DNA from: Callorhinus ursinus
Taxonomy: Eukaryota > Chordata > Mammalia > Carnivora > Otariidae
DNA: 64,000 bases
Assembly: GCF_003265705.1 (NCBI RefSeq)
Contig: NW_020312968.1
Location: 10,655,732 to 10,719,731, forward strand
Reading direction: 5' to 3'
A program made the translations under genes and the position numbers. The stretch's first letter is position 1; every line of letters begins with the position of its first letter. The notes beneath the pieces are model-generated. The model worked only from the letters and a program-made list of their open reading frames with translations. It had not been told where the DNA came from and did not search any database. Below are positions 10,202 through 22,400 of this stretch, in pieces.

Positions 10202-12040
10202 GTGTTCTTTTACCTGAAGTTTTTACTTGTGAAACTAAAAAATGTTTGAGTAGTAAACACAGGCTATGAAATAAATTAAACTGAATATAGCTTGGCAACA
10301 ATGAAAGAGCAAATTAGTTGTAACATGCCTACATAAATGCATTGTCTTCTTTCTTCTTTAACCACCAAGGCTGCTCACTGAGAAACTGCTGAAGTCCATG
10401 GTAAGGAGCGACAGGACCAGGTCTGTACCCTCACCTTGACCTGGATCATTTCATTTTCATATCTGTGCCTCTGACTTGCACTATCTGCTAGGATATGCTA
10501 TAACCTGCTACCTTACCCATGTTGTTGGGCTCACTAGAGAGCTGCTCTTACAAGACACATTCTCGCCTAGAACAGTATGATTTCTTCTACTTATATGTCT
10601 TACTATTGGCCCATCCAACTCTAGCCCAATTCTATTTATTATCCTAGAAACCATAGGTCATTTAGGAACACTTAGCCACCTCCTTTGGTTCTATGTAGTC
10701 TTCCAACATTCCTGACATCTGGTCTACTCTCCTGTTGAAGACATCCAGGGAAGAAGATATGTATTTGGGGGCGGGGACGGTATCCTGTGCACATGCATAC
10801 ATACATATGCTACTTGATAAACCCTCTAAATGTTTAAAAACACTTTCCACCTGGCACCTTCATAGGTAGACAGGAAATATATATAAAACAAAGCTATATA
10901 TATAACAAAAAATTCAGTATCTTTGCCATCTTTATAGATAGAATATATATGTGTGTGCGTTGCCTACATATTCCCCCCCCAAAAAAACTCAATGTCTATA
11001 GCCATGTGTTTTTTCCTGAGTAGTTGTCACAATCAATTAAAATGCATTTATGTGGCTTTTAAAATAAATTCCATCAGACCCGTTTCTGTCTGGTTGGGAA
11101 ACAATTACTGCCCATTTGCTAAGTGCCCCCACTCCTCATACTATGTTCCAGTGAACTAAAGACCTCTGGCAATAATAGATTTACAACTCAGCAAGATTAA
11201 ACAATTTACCGTTATTTATGACAGCAGGGCTGGGTTTTCTGTATTATATTCCACATTAGCATCTGTCACTTTACATTTGGGAGATCCTGTCCAAAAAAAG
11301 ATTATGCCTCTGAACCAAACATTCGGCAAGGCTGCGGGAACAGACACCCTGACAAACATCCTGACAAAATACTTTAATGCATCTCTAGCGTCGGCAGCTG
11401 AGCATTTTCAGACAACTCAGCAGATTAGCGTGGAGTCTCTTAGCCTCTGCTTGCTCTGTTCCTCTCAGTAATCTCTCACATGGCCCAGTCCATTAGGCTT
11501 GAAAATCCTCATGAAATGAGCAGATTAAGATCTGGCTTCAGTAGGGGAGGGGGGGTCTACTTGAATGCAACCGGAGCCTCAGAAAGGTTTAAGGTGGAAA
11601 AGCATGGCATTGACTTAGCTCATTCATACCAGGAAATAATGCACAGACCCCGCAAAAAAAAAGTCCTTGGAGTTAAAGTCTATGCCAGAGCAGCTGTTGC
11701 CACCTCAAGTACTGTGGCAGGGTGTGTGTGCATGAGCGAGAGTGTGTGTGCGTGTGTGTGTGTGTGTGTGTGCATACAGACATGCACAAACACTAGGAGC
11801 GAGGATGGGAGGGCGACTTCAGCAGTCACCACCCAAGCCTTAGCCCACAGCATGGAAGAAAGCCAAACGTCAAGAGGAAGCCTTACCAAAGCAACTGGGA
11901 TCACCACATCAACAGGCACCTTCTGGTCAGTAAAGTTACTGAGACTACAAAGCACATATGCCCAGGTCCTCTTATTCTAATCAGAGGAAAAGAGCTTGGT
12001 AATAGTTGTCTTATGAGAATAAATAAAACAATTGATTATA
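10202..12040. other. Intronic sequence, mostly unique
   Basis: No exon or transposon recognised apart from the TG tract at 11741-11773. The open frame at 11480-11980 (+) reads through that tract and has no recognisable domain. Confidence 0.45.
11741..11773 (+). repeat. (TG)n microsatellite
   Basis: TG units with one CG interruption, preceded by shorter TG runs from 11721. Confidence 0.9.
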
Positions 12041-12044
12041 ATCC

Positions 12045-12185
12045 TCCCAACAAACATGGAAGATGTGGGGGCAAGTGGTTTTACTTTCCCTATTTGTATA
12101 AATGAGGAGACCAACCCTGGAAAGCCACTTGACTTCTCTGCATTCATACAAGTTGCAAACGGTAGTACTGGGATTCAAATCCAGA
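12045..12185 (-). repeat. MIR SINE fragment
   Basis: 'aatcctcccaacaaacatgg', 'tttgtataaatgaggagacc' and 'gtagtactgggattcaaatc' are the reverse-oriented MIR order. Confidence 0.6.
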
Positions 12186-12429
12186 CCTTCTCCTTTTTTC
12201 TTTATTATTTTTTCCTGGTGTGTTTAATCATGAGAGCAATGCATACACCATGTATGAGCATTTAATAAAGAGAAGTATATGAAGTAGAAAGAGAAAGGAT
12301 TCTCCTTCCCCACCATACACAACCACATACCCATACCCCCTACCATACACACACCACAGATGTATTCACTGTTAACTGTTAACTAGAGTTAGGTTCTTCC
12401 AACCCTATTTTCTATGCCTACATTATAGA

Positions 12430-12656
12430 TTTGTTTAATGTGGCCAGAGACCCAGGTGACATTTTTAACTGAGCTGCTTTATTAAGTCTTGGGATAAAGC
12501 ATAATGGTGTTTATTGAAAAGACAGTCACACATCAGCAACATTATGTGTGAAACTTGCCTGAAGAATTTTCTATAAAACATCTCTTCTCTTTGAGCCCTC
12601 TGTGAACTCTGGAAGTTTGATAGTTTCTATAGAGATGAGGGATAGAAGTCGGAACT
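12430..12656 (+). repeat. Inverted duplication, arm A
   Basis: This segment is repeated in reverse complement at 14178-14407. By eye roughly 208 of 228 aligned positions match, with only small indels. Shared stretches include 'tttattgaaaagacag', 'acacatcagcaacattatg' and 'gtgaactctggaagtttgat'. Similarity stops sharply at both ends. I do not recognise it as a named repeat family. Confidence 0.9.
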
Positions 12657-12679
12657 ATATTCTTCTTAATCTACAACTG

Positions 12680-12885
12680 CTTTGTTTTACTGAACAAACT
12701 ATCATTCATATCTTTTTCATGTACTGTATAGATCCGCCTCCTTTGTTTACCGGTTTTAATGCCTCAGTGTTATGCTCGTGTCATGCATTAGGTACCTGTT
12801 TGCTACTATTGAACATATAAACTGTTTCCAAGGTTTTCTTTTTTTTTTTAAATAGGTTTTATTTATTTACTTATTTATTTATTTG

Positions 12886-12926
<41 letters not shown>

Positions 12927-13400
12927 CAAGCAGGGGGAGCAGCTGAGGGAAAGGGAGAAGAGGCTCCCCACCGAGCAGGAAGCCGGATGTGGGGCTCGAT
13001 CCCTGGACCCTGGGATTATGACCTGAGCTGAAGGCAGACGCATAACCGACTGAGCCACCCAGGCGCCCCTGTTTCCAAGGTTTTCTTTTGCAAAATGCTG
13101 TGGCGAGTATTCTTGTATGTAGACATTTCCACGTTTGTATTAGAAAATTTACAGGATAGATTCTCAGATTAAGGGACTGGTGGATTATTAGACAAGTACT
13201 CGATTAATTTTGATACACACAGCTAAAATGCCTGGACAAAAAGTTCTATCGATTTAACTTCCATTCGCATGACAATTTTCAGACATTCATACCAGCTCTG
13301 AGTACTTTCGGTTTTTTTCAAATTGATGGATTGTTTTTGTTTATATTTTTCCAGTTATTAATGAGGACGATCTCCTTTTCATATGTTCGTTGTTGTAGTT
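12680..13400 (-). mobile_element. Old L1 (L1M-type) fragment, antisense, split by a SINE
   Basis: 'catgtactgtatagatccgc' before the SINE, then 'caaaatgctgtggcgagtat' and 'cttttcatatgttcgttgtt' after it, resemble antisense L1M sequence. Diverged; subfamily not assigned. Confidence 0.45.
12841..13068 (-). mobile_element. CAN-SINE
   Basis: Reverse tail, long GA dinucleotide run and head 'gagccacccaggcgcccc'. Target-site duplication 'ctgtttccaaggttttctt' on both sides. Confidence 0.95.
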
Positions 13401-14177
13401 GACAATATTTCTTTTGAATTTCTTGAATTCTTTACTGACTTGGAAAAGCTTTTCATATGGTGTAGAAATTAACCATTTCTTATAAACTCTGGTCTTCTGA
13501 TTTCAACTTCTTTTCTCTTTCCATTAGAAAGCCTTAAATATAAAACTAAATACCCCTAGCTACAAAAGAGGACTCTTATTGGAGGAAAACAAAAGAAAGG
13601 CAATAATTAAATATTACATTACAAAACCCCTATAACCAGAAACTTGGAAAGGGAAAGAACAATTTCTGTGATTTGATGCCAAGAAGAAGGATTTCTTTGA
13701 ATTTCCTGAAAATTTTCTCTTCGTACAAATACAAGCATCACTCCAAAATTTGACCATCACTAAAAATGTAGGACATGAAAGATTCAGAAAATGTGGATTT
13801 TAACATGTCTTGTGTATATTCTAGATATCCTCTTATTCACAACTAGTGAGAGTCAAGTCGGATGAAAGGGCCTAAACTTTTTCCTTTGGCTCCACAAGTA
13901 TAAACATTAGAGGCATATTGGCCAAATCTTGAATGTTTGCAATTAACTGTCAAAGCTGTAGTCTAACAAAGGACACTGAGTTTTCTACCTTCAATTTAAA
14001 GATCCCTGGGAAATTCAGATCTTTTCCCCCCCTGCCTATTATTCTCAAATAATCCTGTTCAAATCTTATCCCAGTATTTGTTTACATTACTCTGGTCTAA
14101 CAGAAGAGTGGCCAGGGCCCAAAACATGAAGGGTAAGGTGAGGAAAGTCAATACCTATGCTTAGTTTTCTCAAAATT
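13400..14177. other. Spacer between the inverted duplication arms, distal part
   Basis: A/T-rich intronic sequence; no exon or family recognised. Confidence 0.4.
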
Positions 14178-14407
14178 AGGTTCCAACTTCTATCCCTCAA
14201 CTCTGTACAGAAAATATCAAACTTCCAGAGTTCACGAAGGGCTCAAAGAGAACAGATGTTTTATAGAAAATTCCTCAGGCAAGTTTCACACATAATGTTG
14301 CTGATGTGTGTCTGTCTTTTCAATAAACATCATTATGCTTTATCACAAGATTTAATAACTCAGCTTAGTTAAAAATGTCATCTGGGTCTCTGGGCACATT
14401 AAACAAA
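14178..14407 (-). repeat. Inverted duplication, arm B
   Basis: Reverse complement of 12430-12656 at about 92% identity by eye. The arms are 1.5 kb apart, with a SINE and old L1 sequence between them. Confidence 0.9.
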
Positions 14408-14409
14408 GC

Positions 14410-15390
14410 TTAAAATAACCCACCCCAGCAACTGGGAGGGCCCAGCTGTTCTTAAAACCTCTCCCATTCCTTTTCCTTCCCCATAAAAAAAGTGAATGAC
14501 GACTTGAGGCTAAAAGATTCAAGAATGAGCTAACTGAACAGGGAGATAGATGGAACCAAGGGCACCCTAAAATTGGCTATTGCCCATATAATAGATTTCC
14601 CATTTCCACAATTCAGGGATGGGGATTTGGGAAGGGAAGCGAGAAAAAGTTATGACAAGCTCTTTAGGGCTTTCTTGTATATTACAAGCCTGCCCTTCCT
14701 AATGTCTGGGCCATAGTAACTCATTCCATTCACCTATTCTGTAGTGAACACCAGTAGAAATACAGACCAATCACCACCCAGTTCTTTTTCCCTTCTGGAG
14801 ACAAGACCTGACGCCAGCTCATCCCAGAATTCCAGATCCATCCCAGTAAAGAAGGCTTATATGTTGAAACACAGGCTCCCCCTCCTGCTGCCTACTTCTT
14901 CCCTCCCTACATCCCACACACCGCCATATTCCACTCTGCCTCCCTTCCAAATCTATGCTCCTTTTCTTTGTTCCCCAGAGAGCTCTAGTAAATGTCAGGG
15001 CAAATGCACTCCCATTCTTTGGAACGACCACCTTTGCATGGCCCACTGGAATCAAATACGACTGGTACAAACACCCATTTGGAAGGCACACCCAAGTCCC
15101 ATGCTGACCCAGCCTTCTTCATACCATTGCACTTCAACCTCCACCCCTAAAAGATTTCACAAGGCATTGAGAAGTTCTTGTAAGCTGAACTGATTCCGTA
15201 AGCTGAACTGTATGCTAATATGATTATTACCATTGCTGATCATCATATGGCCAGCATAGTGTGCGGCAAATCAACAAATGGATTTTCCCTTGGCTAAAAC
15301 TTGGAACGGAGTTATAAGTTGTTTTATTCAATACATGCAGTCAAATCATTATTTTGTGAGATATATTCAGTTGACCATAATAATATTCCC
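14410..15390. other. Intronic sequence, nothing recognised
   Basis: The open frame at 14744-15193 (+, 149 codons) is Ser/Pro-rich and has no recognisable domain. I treat it as fortuitous. Confidence 0.4.
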
Positions 15391-15394
15391 TTAC

Positions 15395-15590
15395 ATTTCT
15401 TAAAGCTATGGATGTTACATAACACTTTCATTTGATTCCCAGGATAACGCAGCCATGCTCTCATACCCAATTTATAGATGAGGAAACAAGTGGTTTCTAG
15501 GTATTTCAAGAGTCTGAAGCATTTGCTCGGCAGCCTGTATGGCAGAGCTAGGAAAAGGAAGCAAGCCTTCCAGCTGCTGATACAGTGCTT
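15395..15590 (-). repeat. MIR SINE fragment
   Basis: 'acactttcatttgattccca', 'ttatagatgaggaaacaagt' and 'atggcagagctaggaaaagg' match MIR in reverse. Confidence 0.6.
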
Positions 15591-16727
15591 TGTCTACCAT
15601 ACCTCATTGTCTCAAGTCAAAAGAGAGTGTGGTTATCACATGAAGAAATCTGGTTTGGGTTTGCCAAATATGCATTCACGGTGTTTGGTGACCTACGTTT
15701 ATTTAACTTATAGTTGCTTTTGGATGTAACAGTCTGGATCCATAAAAAAAAAAAAATTCCACATTTTAAATGCTGAATTATAGAGCTGTGCTACCCAGTA
15801 TGACAGCTTTTAATCACTTACAGTGATTTAAACTTAAATTTTAATGAATTAAAATTAAATAAAATACAAGATTCAGTTCTTCAGTCACACTTGGTACATT
15901 TTGAGTGTTTGATAATCACATGTGGCTAGTGGCCAGGATAGATTACAAGAACCTTTCCATCATCTCAAAAAGTTCTAAAAGTTCCATCAGACAGTGATGA
16001 TATATAGTGTCATCTCCAGAGACAGAAGACTTTAGAAAGTCAGAAACATCTTCAGGCAGACATAGTGCTGCCATCTGTCCAATATTAAAGATATTTTAGG
16101 ACTTAAAAAAAAAAGATTAGAACAAAGAGGAGAAAGAGAGAGATGCCCTTAGTCACAGACGGATTCACCGAGAAAAAGGCAAAGGTGTTTATTCATAATG
16201 TAGCCATTATTTACATTTAGCTCTTGAAATCTTTAAGAGAGTAAAATAAATTGATACCTAGAGGATCTAAACCCCTGAAGAGTATCTGAAGCAAATGGAA
16301 AAAGAAATAGGATATGGTGATTAACATAATAATAAAAAATCACTTACTTACAAACTAAGTTTAAATTAGTAACAAACTAAGTTTTGCAATTCATTTAAAT
16401 GATGCTAGTTACTCTCATACTTAGTAGTTATTTTTCTTTTGCCCCATATGTTATGACACAGTCTATATCTTTAAAAGAGAATAAAAATACTTCTGGGGAC
16501 TTTTTAAATAAGTTCACACAGCCATATAAAAATTACAAAAACAGGTAAAAATGTCTTCTCACTTATTTACAAATTCATTCAAATGGATTATATAAAAATT
16601 CAGGAGTCCACAGTGATACTCAAAAGAGCAAAAGCAAAGCCAGACAAATTCATGTGTCAACAGGGGAAGTGGCTATTTCACCAAATCCTGACTCTGAAAA
16701 TTGGTAATTTAAAAAGGGAAAGAAATA

Positions 16728-16922
16728 GGGCGCCTGGGTGGCTCAGTTGGTTAAGCGACTGCCTTCGGCTCAGGTCATGATCCTGGAGTCCTGGGATCGA
16801 GTCCCGCATCGGGCTCCCTGCTCAGCCGGGAGTCTGCTTCTCCCCCTGACCCTCTTCCCTCTCGTGCTTTCTATCTCTCATTCTCTCTCTCTCTCTGAAG
16901 TAAATAAATAAAATCTTTTTTT
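16728..16922 (+). mobile_element. CAN-SINE (young-looking)
   Basis: Clean head 'gggcgcctgggtggctcagt', 'ctgggatcgagtcccgcatc' (B-box-like) and tail. Perfect target-site duplication 'aaaaagggaaagaaata' on both sides. Confidence 0.96.
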
Positions 16923-17139
16923 AAAAAGGGAAAGAAATAAACATATATTCTGCTTTTCTAGAAGGAAGTATATTACGGGAGAGCCCAATAGTGAGGAAAA
17001 TACCCAATTTTAGAAAAATGCTAGCTGAAGCATGTAGATGGGATTAGAGGATTCAAAAATCATTTTGAAACTGCTAATGAAATAATCTACTCAAGCCAGG
17101 ATGCTAAACAACTGAGTAAAGTTTGACTGGAACTAGATA

Positions 17140-17990
17140 TTCATATGGTACAAACCTCGCCCCACAGGCTACTGGCCAGTGCCAAGGGGGAAAAGCCTGG
17201 AAAACAGAAGCAATCACCACAACAGCCCTATAATCATCTCAGTATCATGAACAACTGGTCATCCAGAGATTGTTTCCTGACACGATACAACATGAATATA
17301 CACCATCGCCTACAAAATAGTCTTGCAAAAAAAAAAAAATTTTGTTGAGCCTGAATCTAATTAAGCCTTTAGAACCAATTTCTGATTACCCCCCCCCCAC
17401 ACACACACAGGAATATAATTAAAAGTTAAATGACACCATTAAAAAAAAAATCAGAAAATTCCAGAAATGGGGAGCAGAGGGGGGCATTCTACAAGACAAC
17501 CAATCGACCCAGCCTCTTCAATAAGTCAATTTCATTAACAAAGAATAAAAATAAAGAGGGAGATATTTTCTAGGTTAAAGGAGATTTAAGATATAACCTG
17601 GTGCAATATGTATTCCTTGATTAGAAGAAACTAGTTTGAAGAAACAGCGACAAAAGATATTTCAGAATAACTGAGGAAATCTGAATGTGGACTGGGTAAT
17701 AAATGAAGAAATCCTTTTATATTTTGTTTGGGATGATAATGATATTGTAACTATCAAGAAAGTTATTCTTGGTTTTTAGAGATCCCTACTGAATTTAGGG
17801 ATAAAATGTGTAAAATGTCATTTTTAAAATATACTTTAAAATACTTTAGCCCTCAAAAAAGATGAAACAAATATAGGAAAAAGTTAACAGCCTAGTGTAT
17901 GGGCATATGGATGTCATTTCTCTATTCTCTCCACTTTTCTGAAAGTTTGAAATTTTCATAATTTTACAATAAAAAATTTTTTACCCCAAA
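17140..17990 (+). mobile_element. Old L1 (L1M-type) 3' end
   Basis: 'cgcctacaaaatagtcttgc', 'gaatctaattaagcctttag', 'ggagatttaagatataacct', 'gaatgtggactgggtaataa' and 'ttgaaattttcataatttta' follow the order of an L1M/L1ME 3' UTR. A related copy lies at 56870-57260. Confidence 0.65.
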
Positions 17991-19815
17991 TTGTACAGGG
18001 TATATGTCTGGGAATCTATTTCAAACTTTATGATATACTAAAACATAAGTAGTGCAGTTCATCATTTTGGAAATTTCAAACTTCTCTTCTCCTCTAGCAA
18101 TTATATAATCAAAGAGCAACTATAGTTTGTTATATTAAACTGCTTAGTAAAATTAACTTTTTCTATCAAAACCAAGATTTTTCAGATACAGAGAGGCAGC
18201 CTACCCACTCAGATTCAAGTCAGTTCAAAGAAAATAAATTCTATTTTTCTACTGTTTTTCTAGCCCATTTATGAATACCCAATGGGAAATCAAGAGGGGC
18301 AAAGTTTTTAGAATCAAAGGTCCTCATTCTTGAGTGTAACTCTACGGGCCAAGTCAGGAGACAAGTGCATTCCCATTAATTTGCCATCGTTCAAGACCAA
18401 TTTTGCTCACGGTAAACCCCTTTTCTCCTGAAGCCAGCCTTCTGATTGTTCACTTTGCTTGAGCAAAAAGCCCTCAAGAAGATGAACAAAATGAGGAAAA
18501 GACTGGTTAAAACTTGCTGCCTGAAACTTTGATAAATGTTGACCATTCCCTTCACCCATACCCACCCATTCTAGAAGTAATACTTTCAGATTATTGAAGA
18601 GATGGTGATTCTGGGTGGATTAGGACTGGTCATTCTGTCCTTGTAACAACCGTGAGGTTAAGCATGGCTCTATTTTAACCATTTATTAACATGCTAACTA
18701 TCTCCTAAAATAAACTCCACCCTTAAAGTTAATAAAATGTAGTTACCAGAGAAGACCCATTGAAGTAACAAGTTGAAGAGTCTTCATGGGAACGTGTGCC
18801 AAGAAATAAGAAAGCATAATAATACCTTGCCCCTGCAAATCGACAACTGTAGCTTCAAAAATATCCTCACCCACAATAAATAAGTGGATGTTTCTCTCAT
18901 TCGCTGGAAAAATTGGCCCAGGAAGGAGTATGAGGGCTGCCCCAGCTCTCCCAAGGCTCCTTATTCTCCATCACCCCACGGGAACAGCTTTGTCAGACAA
19001 GAGTAAAAGACCATTTGTCAACCTTTCTCCAACTCCCTGATTCAAGCCAACTTTTATCAATCCCAAGTAAGGAGCCAGAGAGAAATACAAGTCCTGTATC
19101 ACCAGCTGCATCATCTGCTGGGGCTGGAAATCCCAGCTCCACCACCCATGTCACCCCTCGGCGCTTTTCTCCCAATTGCTTTTGGGTTCTTTTATTTAGG
19201 GAAAAAAAATCCACTTTCCCCACCCCTAAAACACTGAGAGAGGGGAATCAGAGTAGACAAACATGGAGCGTGGACAACACCAAAGACTGAAAAACAAAAA
19301 GAAAGAAAGGAAGGGAGAAAATTAAAAGGAGGGGCTCAGGAAGGAGAAAGGGAATCCACAAGCCAGACAGTTGTTTAGTTTCACTTTTTTTCAATGTTCG
19401 CACTCATTTATACATCTGTAGGCATTCCGCTTAAATGTACTATGTGTGGGGATCTGACTGTATGAACGAGGCTGAAATGACTCTTTTAGACATTTCTCAC
19501 AAAGACCCCTGAAGTGAGGTCTCCCTCTTGCAGAAGTCCACAGAGGCTGTGGGGTTTGGGAAGGAGGACACAGGGGTACGGGTTGATGCCAGAAGGGGTT
19601 TCTAGTTGTAGGACAGAAAGGAAGGAGGGAGAAGGAGAAAAACCCAAGGTCTGCAGAGGTCGTGGGAGAAGAGAGAGGAACTGAGGATGAAAACTGAAAG
19701 GGAGAAGAGGTACAAAATGCTGTCAACCGCCAAAGAGCCTCTTGCAGAGAAGTTAGGAGTTGCTTTAAGAAAGGCATGGCAAGTCTCATTTCAGATCATT
19801 GAGAGATAACACCTC
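17991..19815. other. Intronic sequence, nothing recognised
   Basis: Unique-looking, A/T-rich then mixed. Opposing open frames near 19.0-19.8 kb show no homology. Confidence 0.4.
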
Positions 19816-19819
19816 CCCC

Positions 19820-19907
19820 AACACACACGCACACACACACACACACGCACACACGCGCGCGCACACGCACACACGCACGCACACACGCACACGCACACAC
19901 ACACACC
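19820..19907 (+). repeat. Alternating CA/CG tract
   Basis: 88 bases of almost perfect purine-pyrimidine alternation (CA with CG interspersed, including 'acacgcgcgcgcacacgcac'). It lies 645 bases into intron 1 from the PGM5 exon 1 donor. Such tracts can adopt Z-DNA. Confidence 0.95.
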
Positions 19908-20063
19908 ACTGAGAGCCCAGGCTGTATGCCATCAATGTGATCTCCACCCCAGCTCTACCCCAATCAGATTAATAGTGAAGTAATTCCACTGGGTTAACGA
20001 ACCACGTATATTAAAAATCTTTAGGGTCTACTCTTGCCAAACATGTCAGGGATCCACACTGGA

Positions 20064-20098
20064 GTGTGTGTGTGTGTGTGTGTACGCACGCGTGTGTT
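20064..20098 (+). repeat. TG/CG alternating tract
   Basis: A TG run followed by 'tacgcacgcgtgtgt', also purine-pyrimidine alternating and complementary in type to the CA tract at 19820-19907. Confidence 0.9.
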
Positions 20099-20289
20099 TG
20101 AGACAACACTACTGTTAAATCTGGCAGAGCCAAAATTTAGGGGGAAGAAGAGAACTGCAGATAGGACACAGGAGAAAAAAGAAGGAAGGGGGTAACCACT
20201 ATGTTGGTAGCTTAGGAAAGAAGTGGGGGGAGGGAGGGTAGTGAATGCGGTCCGAATAGATAGTTTTAAAGGGTTGGGGAAGAGAAGGC

Positions 20290-21235
20290 CCAAAAGGAAC
20301 GCGGGCAGGTGCGGGACGTGGGCAGAGAGCCGGGGAGGGCTCAGGGCGATGTGGCAGGTTCCCTGGAGGCGGAACCTTGAAGGCCTTTCGGGGACCCGGG
20401 AGGAGAGGACCTGGGAGAGCCAGGAGCCAGGGTGGCGGTGGGGGTGGGGATGGGGGTCGGGCGCGGGGCGGCAGGCTGGAGGGGCCAGGGCGGGGCCCGC
20501 GGACTGCGGCGGCGCGGCGGGAGGCGAGGGTCGGCCGGGGCAGGTCACTCACCCCGTTGGCCGCGGCCATCTGCACCACGATCTCGGTGGCCGTCCTGCT
20601 GAAGTACCTGCCGTCGCTGCCCACCACCATGGTGCAGCCCTGGCGGTCACGCAGGTCGATGGACGACAGCACGCTCTGGATGAAGTTGGGCAGGTAGTTG
20701 CGCTGGCCCTCGAAGAGGCCGGTGGGCCGCCGCAGTCCCCCGCCGCCGGCCGGCCGCTGGTCCTCGTAGGGCACGGTGGGCACCGTCAGCACCGGGATGG
20801 GGCTCCCCTCCATGGCGCCTCCTGGCCGGTCCTGCCGCGGCTCCCGGGAGCCCGAGGGAATCTGCAGCCCGCCGGGCTACCCCCCCCGCCCCCCCCACCG
20901 GCTTGGCTGCGCGCCCGGGCTCCGCCTCGCGCCCCGGCCCCGGCCCCCTCCGCAGCCGGCCCGCGCCCTGCGCCCTGCGCCCTCCCGCGGCACCGACAGT
21001 CCTCCCTCTCCGCGTCGCCCAGCAGAGTTCGGCCTCTACCTTCCCAGAAAGTTTGCTCCCGTCCAAATCCCTCTCCAGCCGGATGGCGCGAGGCGCCGGC
21101 AGGATCTGGGCCCCAGCTGGACTCACTCTCGGGGTGTCCCAGGGCCGGCTAGCCCGACCCCGGCGACCCTGCTCGCGCGCCTGGCCCCAGACTTTCCCAA
21201 CGATCGCTTCTCTCCGGGAGCACACCCCCTGCTAG
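20290..21235. promoter_or_regulatory. PGM5: CpG island at the PGM5 5' end
   Basis: Very G+C- and CpG-rich sequence covers exon 1, its flanks and the presumed 5' UTR and promoter (above 20813 on the minus strand). The transcription start cannot be placed from sequence, and no TATA box is seen at a sensible distance. Large open frames on both strands, such as 20223-21152 (+), follow from base composition. Confidence 0.85.
20553..20813 (-). CDS. PGM5: PGM5 coding exon 1 (phosphoglucomutase-like protein 5)
   Basis: The minus-strand ATG at 20813 opens MEGSPIPVLTVPT and the exon runs 87 codons to ...VQMAAANG, followed immediately by the donor GTGAGT. The Gly-rich stretch RPAGGGGLRRPTG is the N-terminal phosphoglucomutase domain I segment that contacts substrate in PGM1, and GSDGRYFS is the conserved strand-turn of the family. 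The start is fixed by the strong match to PGM5 from the first residue. The full human protein is 567 residues, so exons 1 and 2 here give about a quarter of it. Compared with the human protein as I remember it, two substitutions are visible (Val at residue 14, Thr at residue 76). PGM5 localises to adherens-type junctions and focal adhesions. Confidence 0.96.
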
Positions 21236-21239
21236 AAAA

Positions 21240-22255
21240 CAGCCTGGAGGGTGGGGTGGTGAGAGCTTGAGCAGGATTTGTGGACCTCTCCCAGACCCCC
21301 ACTCCCTCTTCCCTCCCACCGCAGCCCTGTCTCCGGGTCTCCCCGCAAGTGAGCCGTTAACAAGCCCAAGTTTCTCTTTTGAACAAGGACAAGGGAGGGA
21401 GTTGGGAGGGGGCTGAAACTTTTGCCACCAGCGAACAGCCCCGGCCAAAAATAACCCTGGAAAGGCGAACTGAGAATTGTTATCTTCTGCCAGTGCTGAA
21501 ATTGGAGGCTGAGCGTTGCATGTGTGTCTGTGTGTGTGAGTACACACCCCACCACTACCATTTGTTGCAGGGAATCACAGACTGTCAGGCCCTTCAATCC
21601 AGCAGGACCCATCCAACCATCCACACTTTTCCCTGGGCTCTCTCAAGGCAGCGAGATCTGCAGCATGGAAACTTTTCTTCCCCTGTTTGTTGTGGTGGTT
21701 GCAACAACAGCAACACAGACGCGTACTGCTTTATTCTTCTTACTCCTCTCGCCCTCCCTAGCCCAGCTCATGCTTAGAAACAGGCTGGCCCCACACTGTA
21801 TTTGTCCACACTGCAGAGCTCCTACCCCTACCCGGATCAATCATTTTCAAGAGGAGAGGGGTAAAGCCCTGTTTAATGAATGAATAAACTCAAATTCAAC
21901 AAGGACAGGGTACCAGGAACTCTTTTGCGTCCCTTCCATGCGCCTTATCCTGCAGGGGCTAGGGATGTTCTGCCTTGTCTGCATCAAGTCCACCTAAAAC
22001 CCAAAACCAAGAAATATTCCATAGAAAACAGAAGTGAAGAGAGAATGCATCAAAAGGATAAAATCCAAAGAGGAAAGAAACAACTGTTATTTGTTTTTTT
22101 GTTTCTATCACCTTTCACCCTCCAAGCATTTTTGCACCCACTAAGGTGACTGTCCTGAAATCTCTTGCTTCTTCTTCTCCCCCCAAATACCCTCCACTGG
22201 CTGGGACCAAACTTGACTTGCTGCAGCGTTAGAAAGCGTTTGATCACAGTAAGAT
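21240..22255. other. Region upstream of PGM5, no recognised gene
   Basis: Mixed composition, TG run near 21520-21540. Open frames overlap on both strands without homology. It may include PGM5 promoter-proximal elements. Confidence 0.4.
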
Positions 22256-22261
22256 GAGTGT

Positions 22262-22400
22262 GAATAGGAGCTCACACTTACATGCTGTTTTGCAGTTGGC
22301 AAAAGGCTTTGCATCTGTTTTCTCTTTGGAGACTCAAAACAAAAGTAGAAGGAATGGCATTCATGTCATTCCCATTTTACAGATGAGAAAAGGGAGGCTT
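22262..22400 (-). repeat. MIR SINE fragment
   Basis: 'gagctcacacttacatgctg' and 'cattcccattttacagatga' match MIR in reverse. Confidence 0.55.

Larger units (their letters stand above)
1645..20552 (-). other. PGM5: PGM5 intron 1 (18.9 kb)
   Basis: This is the interval between the donor after exon 1 (GTGAGT, reading down from 20552) and the acceptor before exon 2 (AG at 1646-1645). It joins a phase-0 codon boundary (AAC GGG / ATT GGA), which gives the expected ...AANG-IGRL... junction. It holds SINEs, L2, MaLR and ERVL relics, old L1 3' ends, MIRs, an inverted duplication and two long CA/TG tracts. I see no additional coding exon in it. Confidence 0.9.

Noticed and set aside
11480..11980. 166-codon plus-strand open frame
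   Set aside because: It translates the TG microsatellite as Val/Cys repeats and has no recognisable domain or splice context.
20223..21152. 309-codon plus-strand open frame over PGM5 exon 1
   Set aside because: It is antisense to exon 1 and its flanking CpG island, with low-complexity composition.
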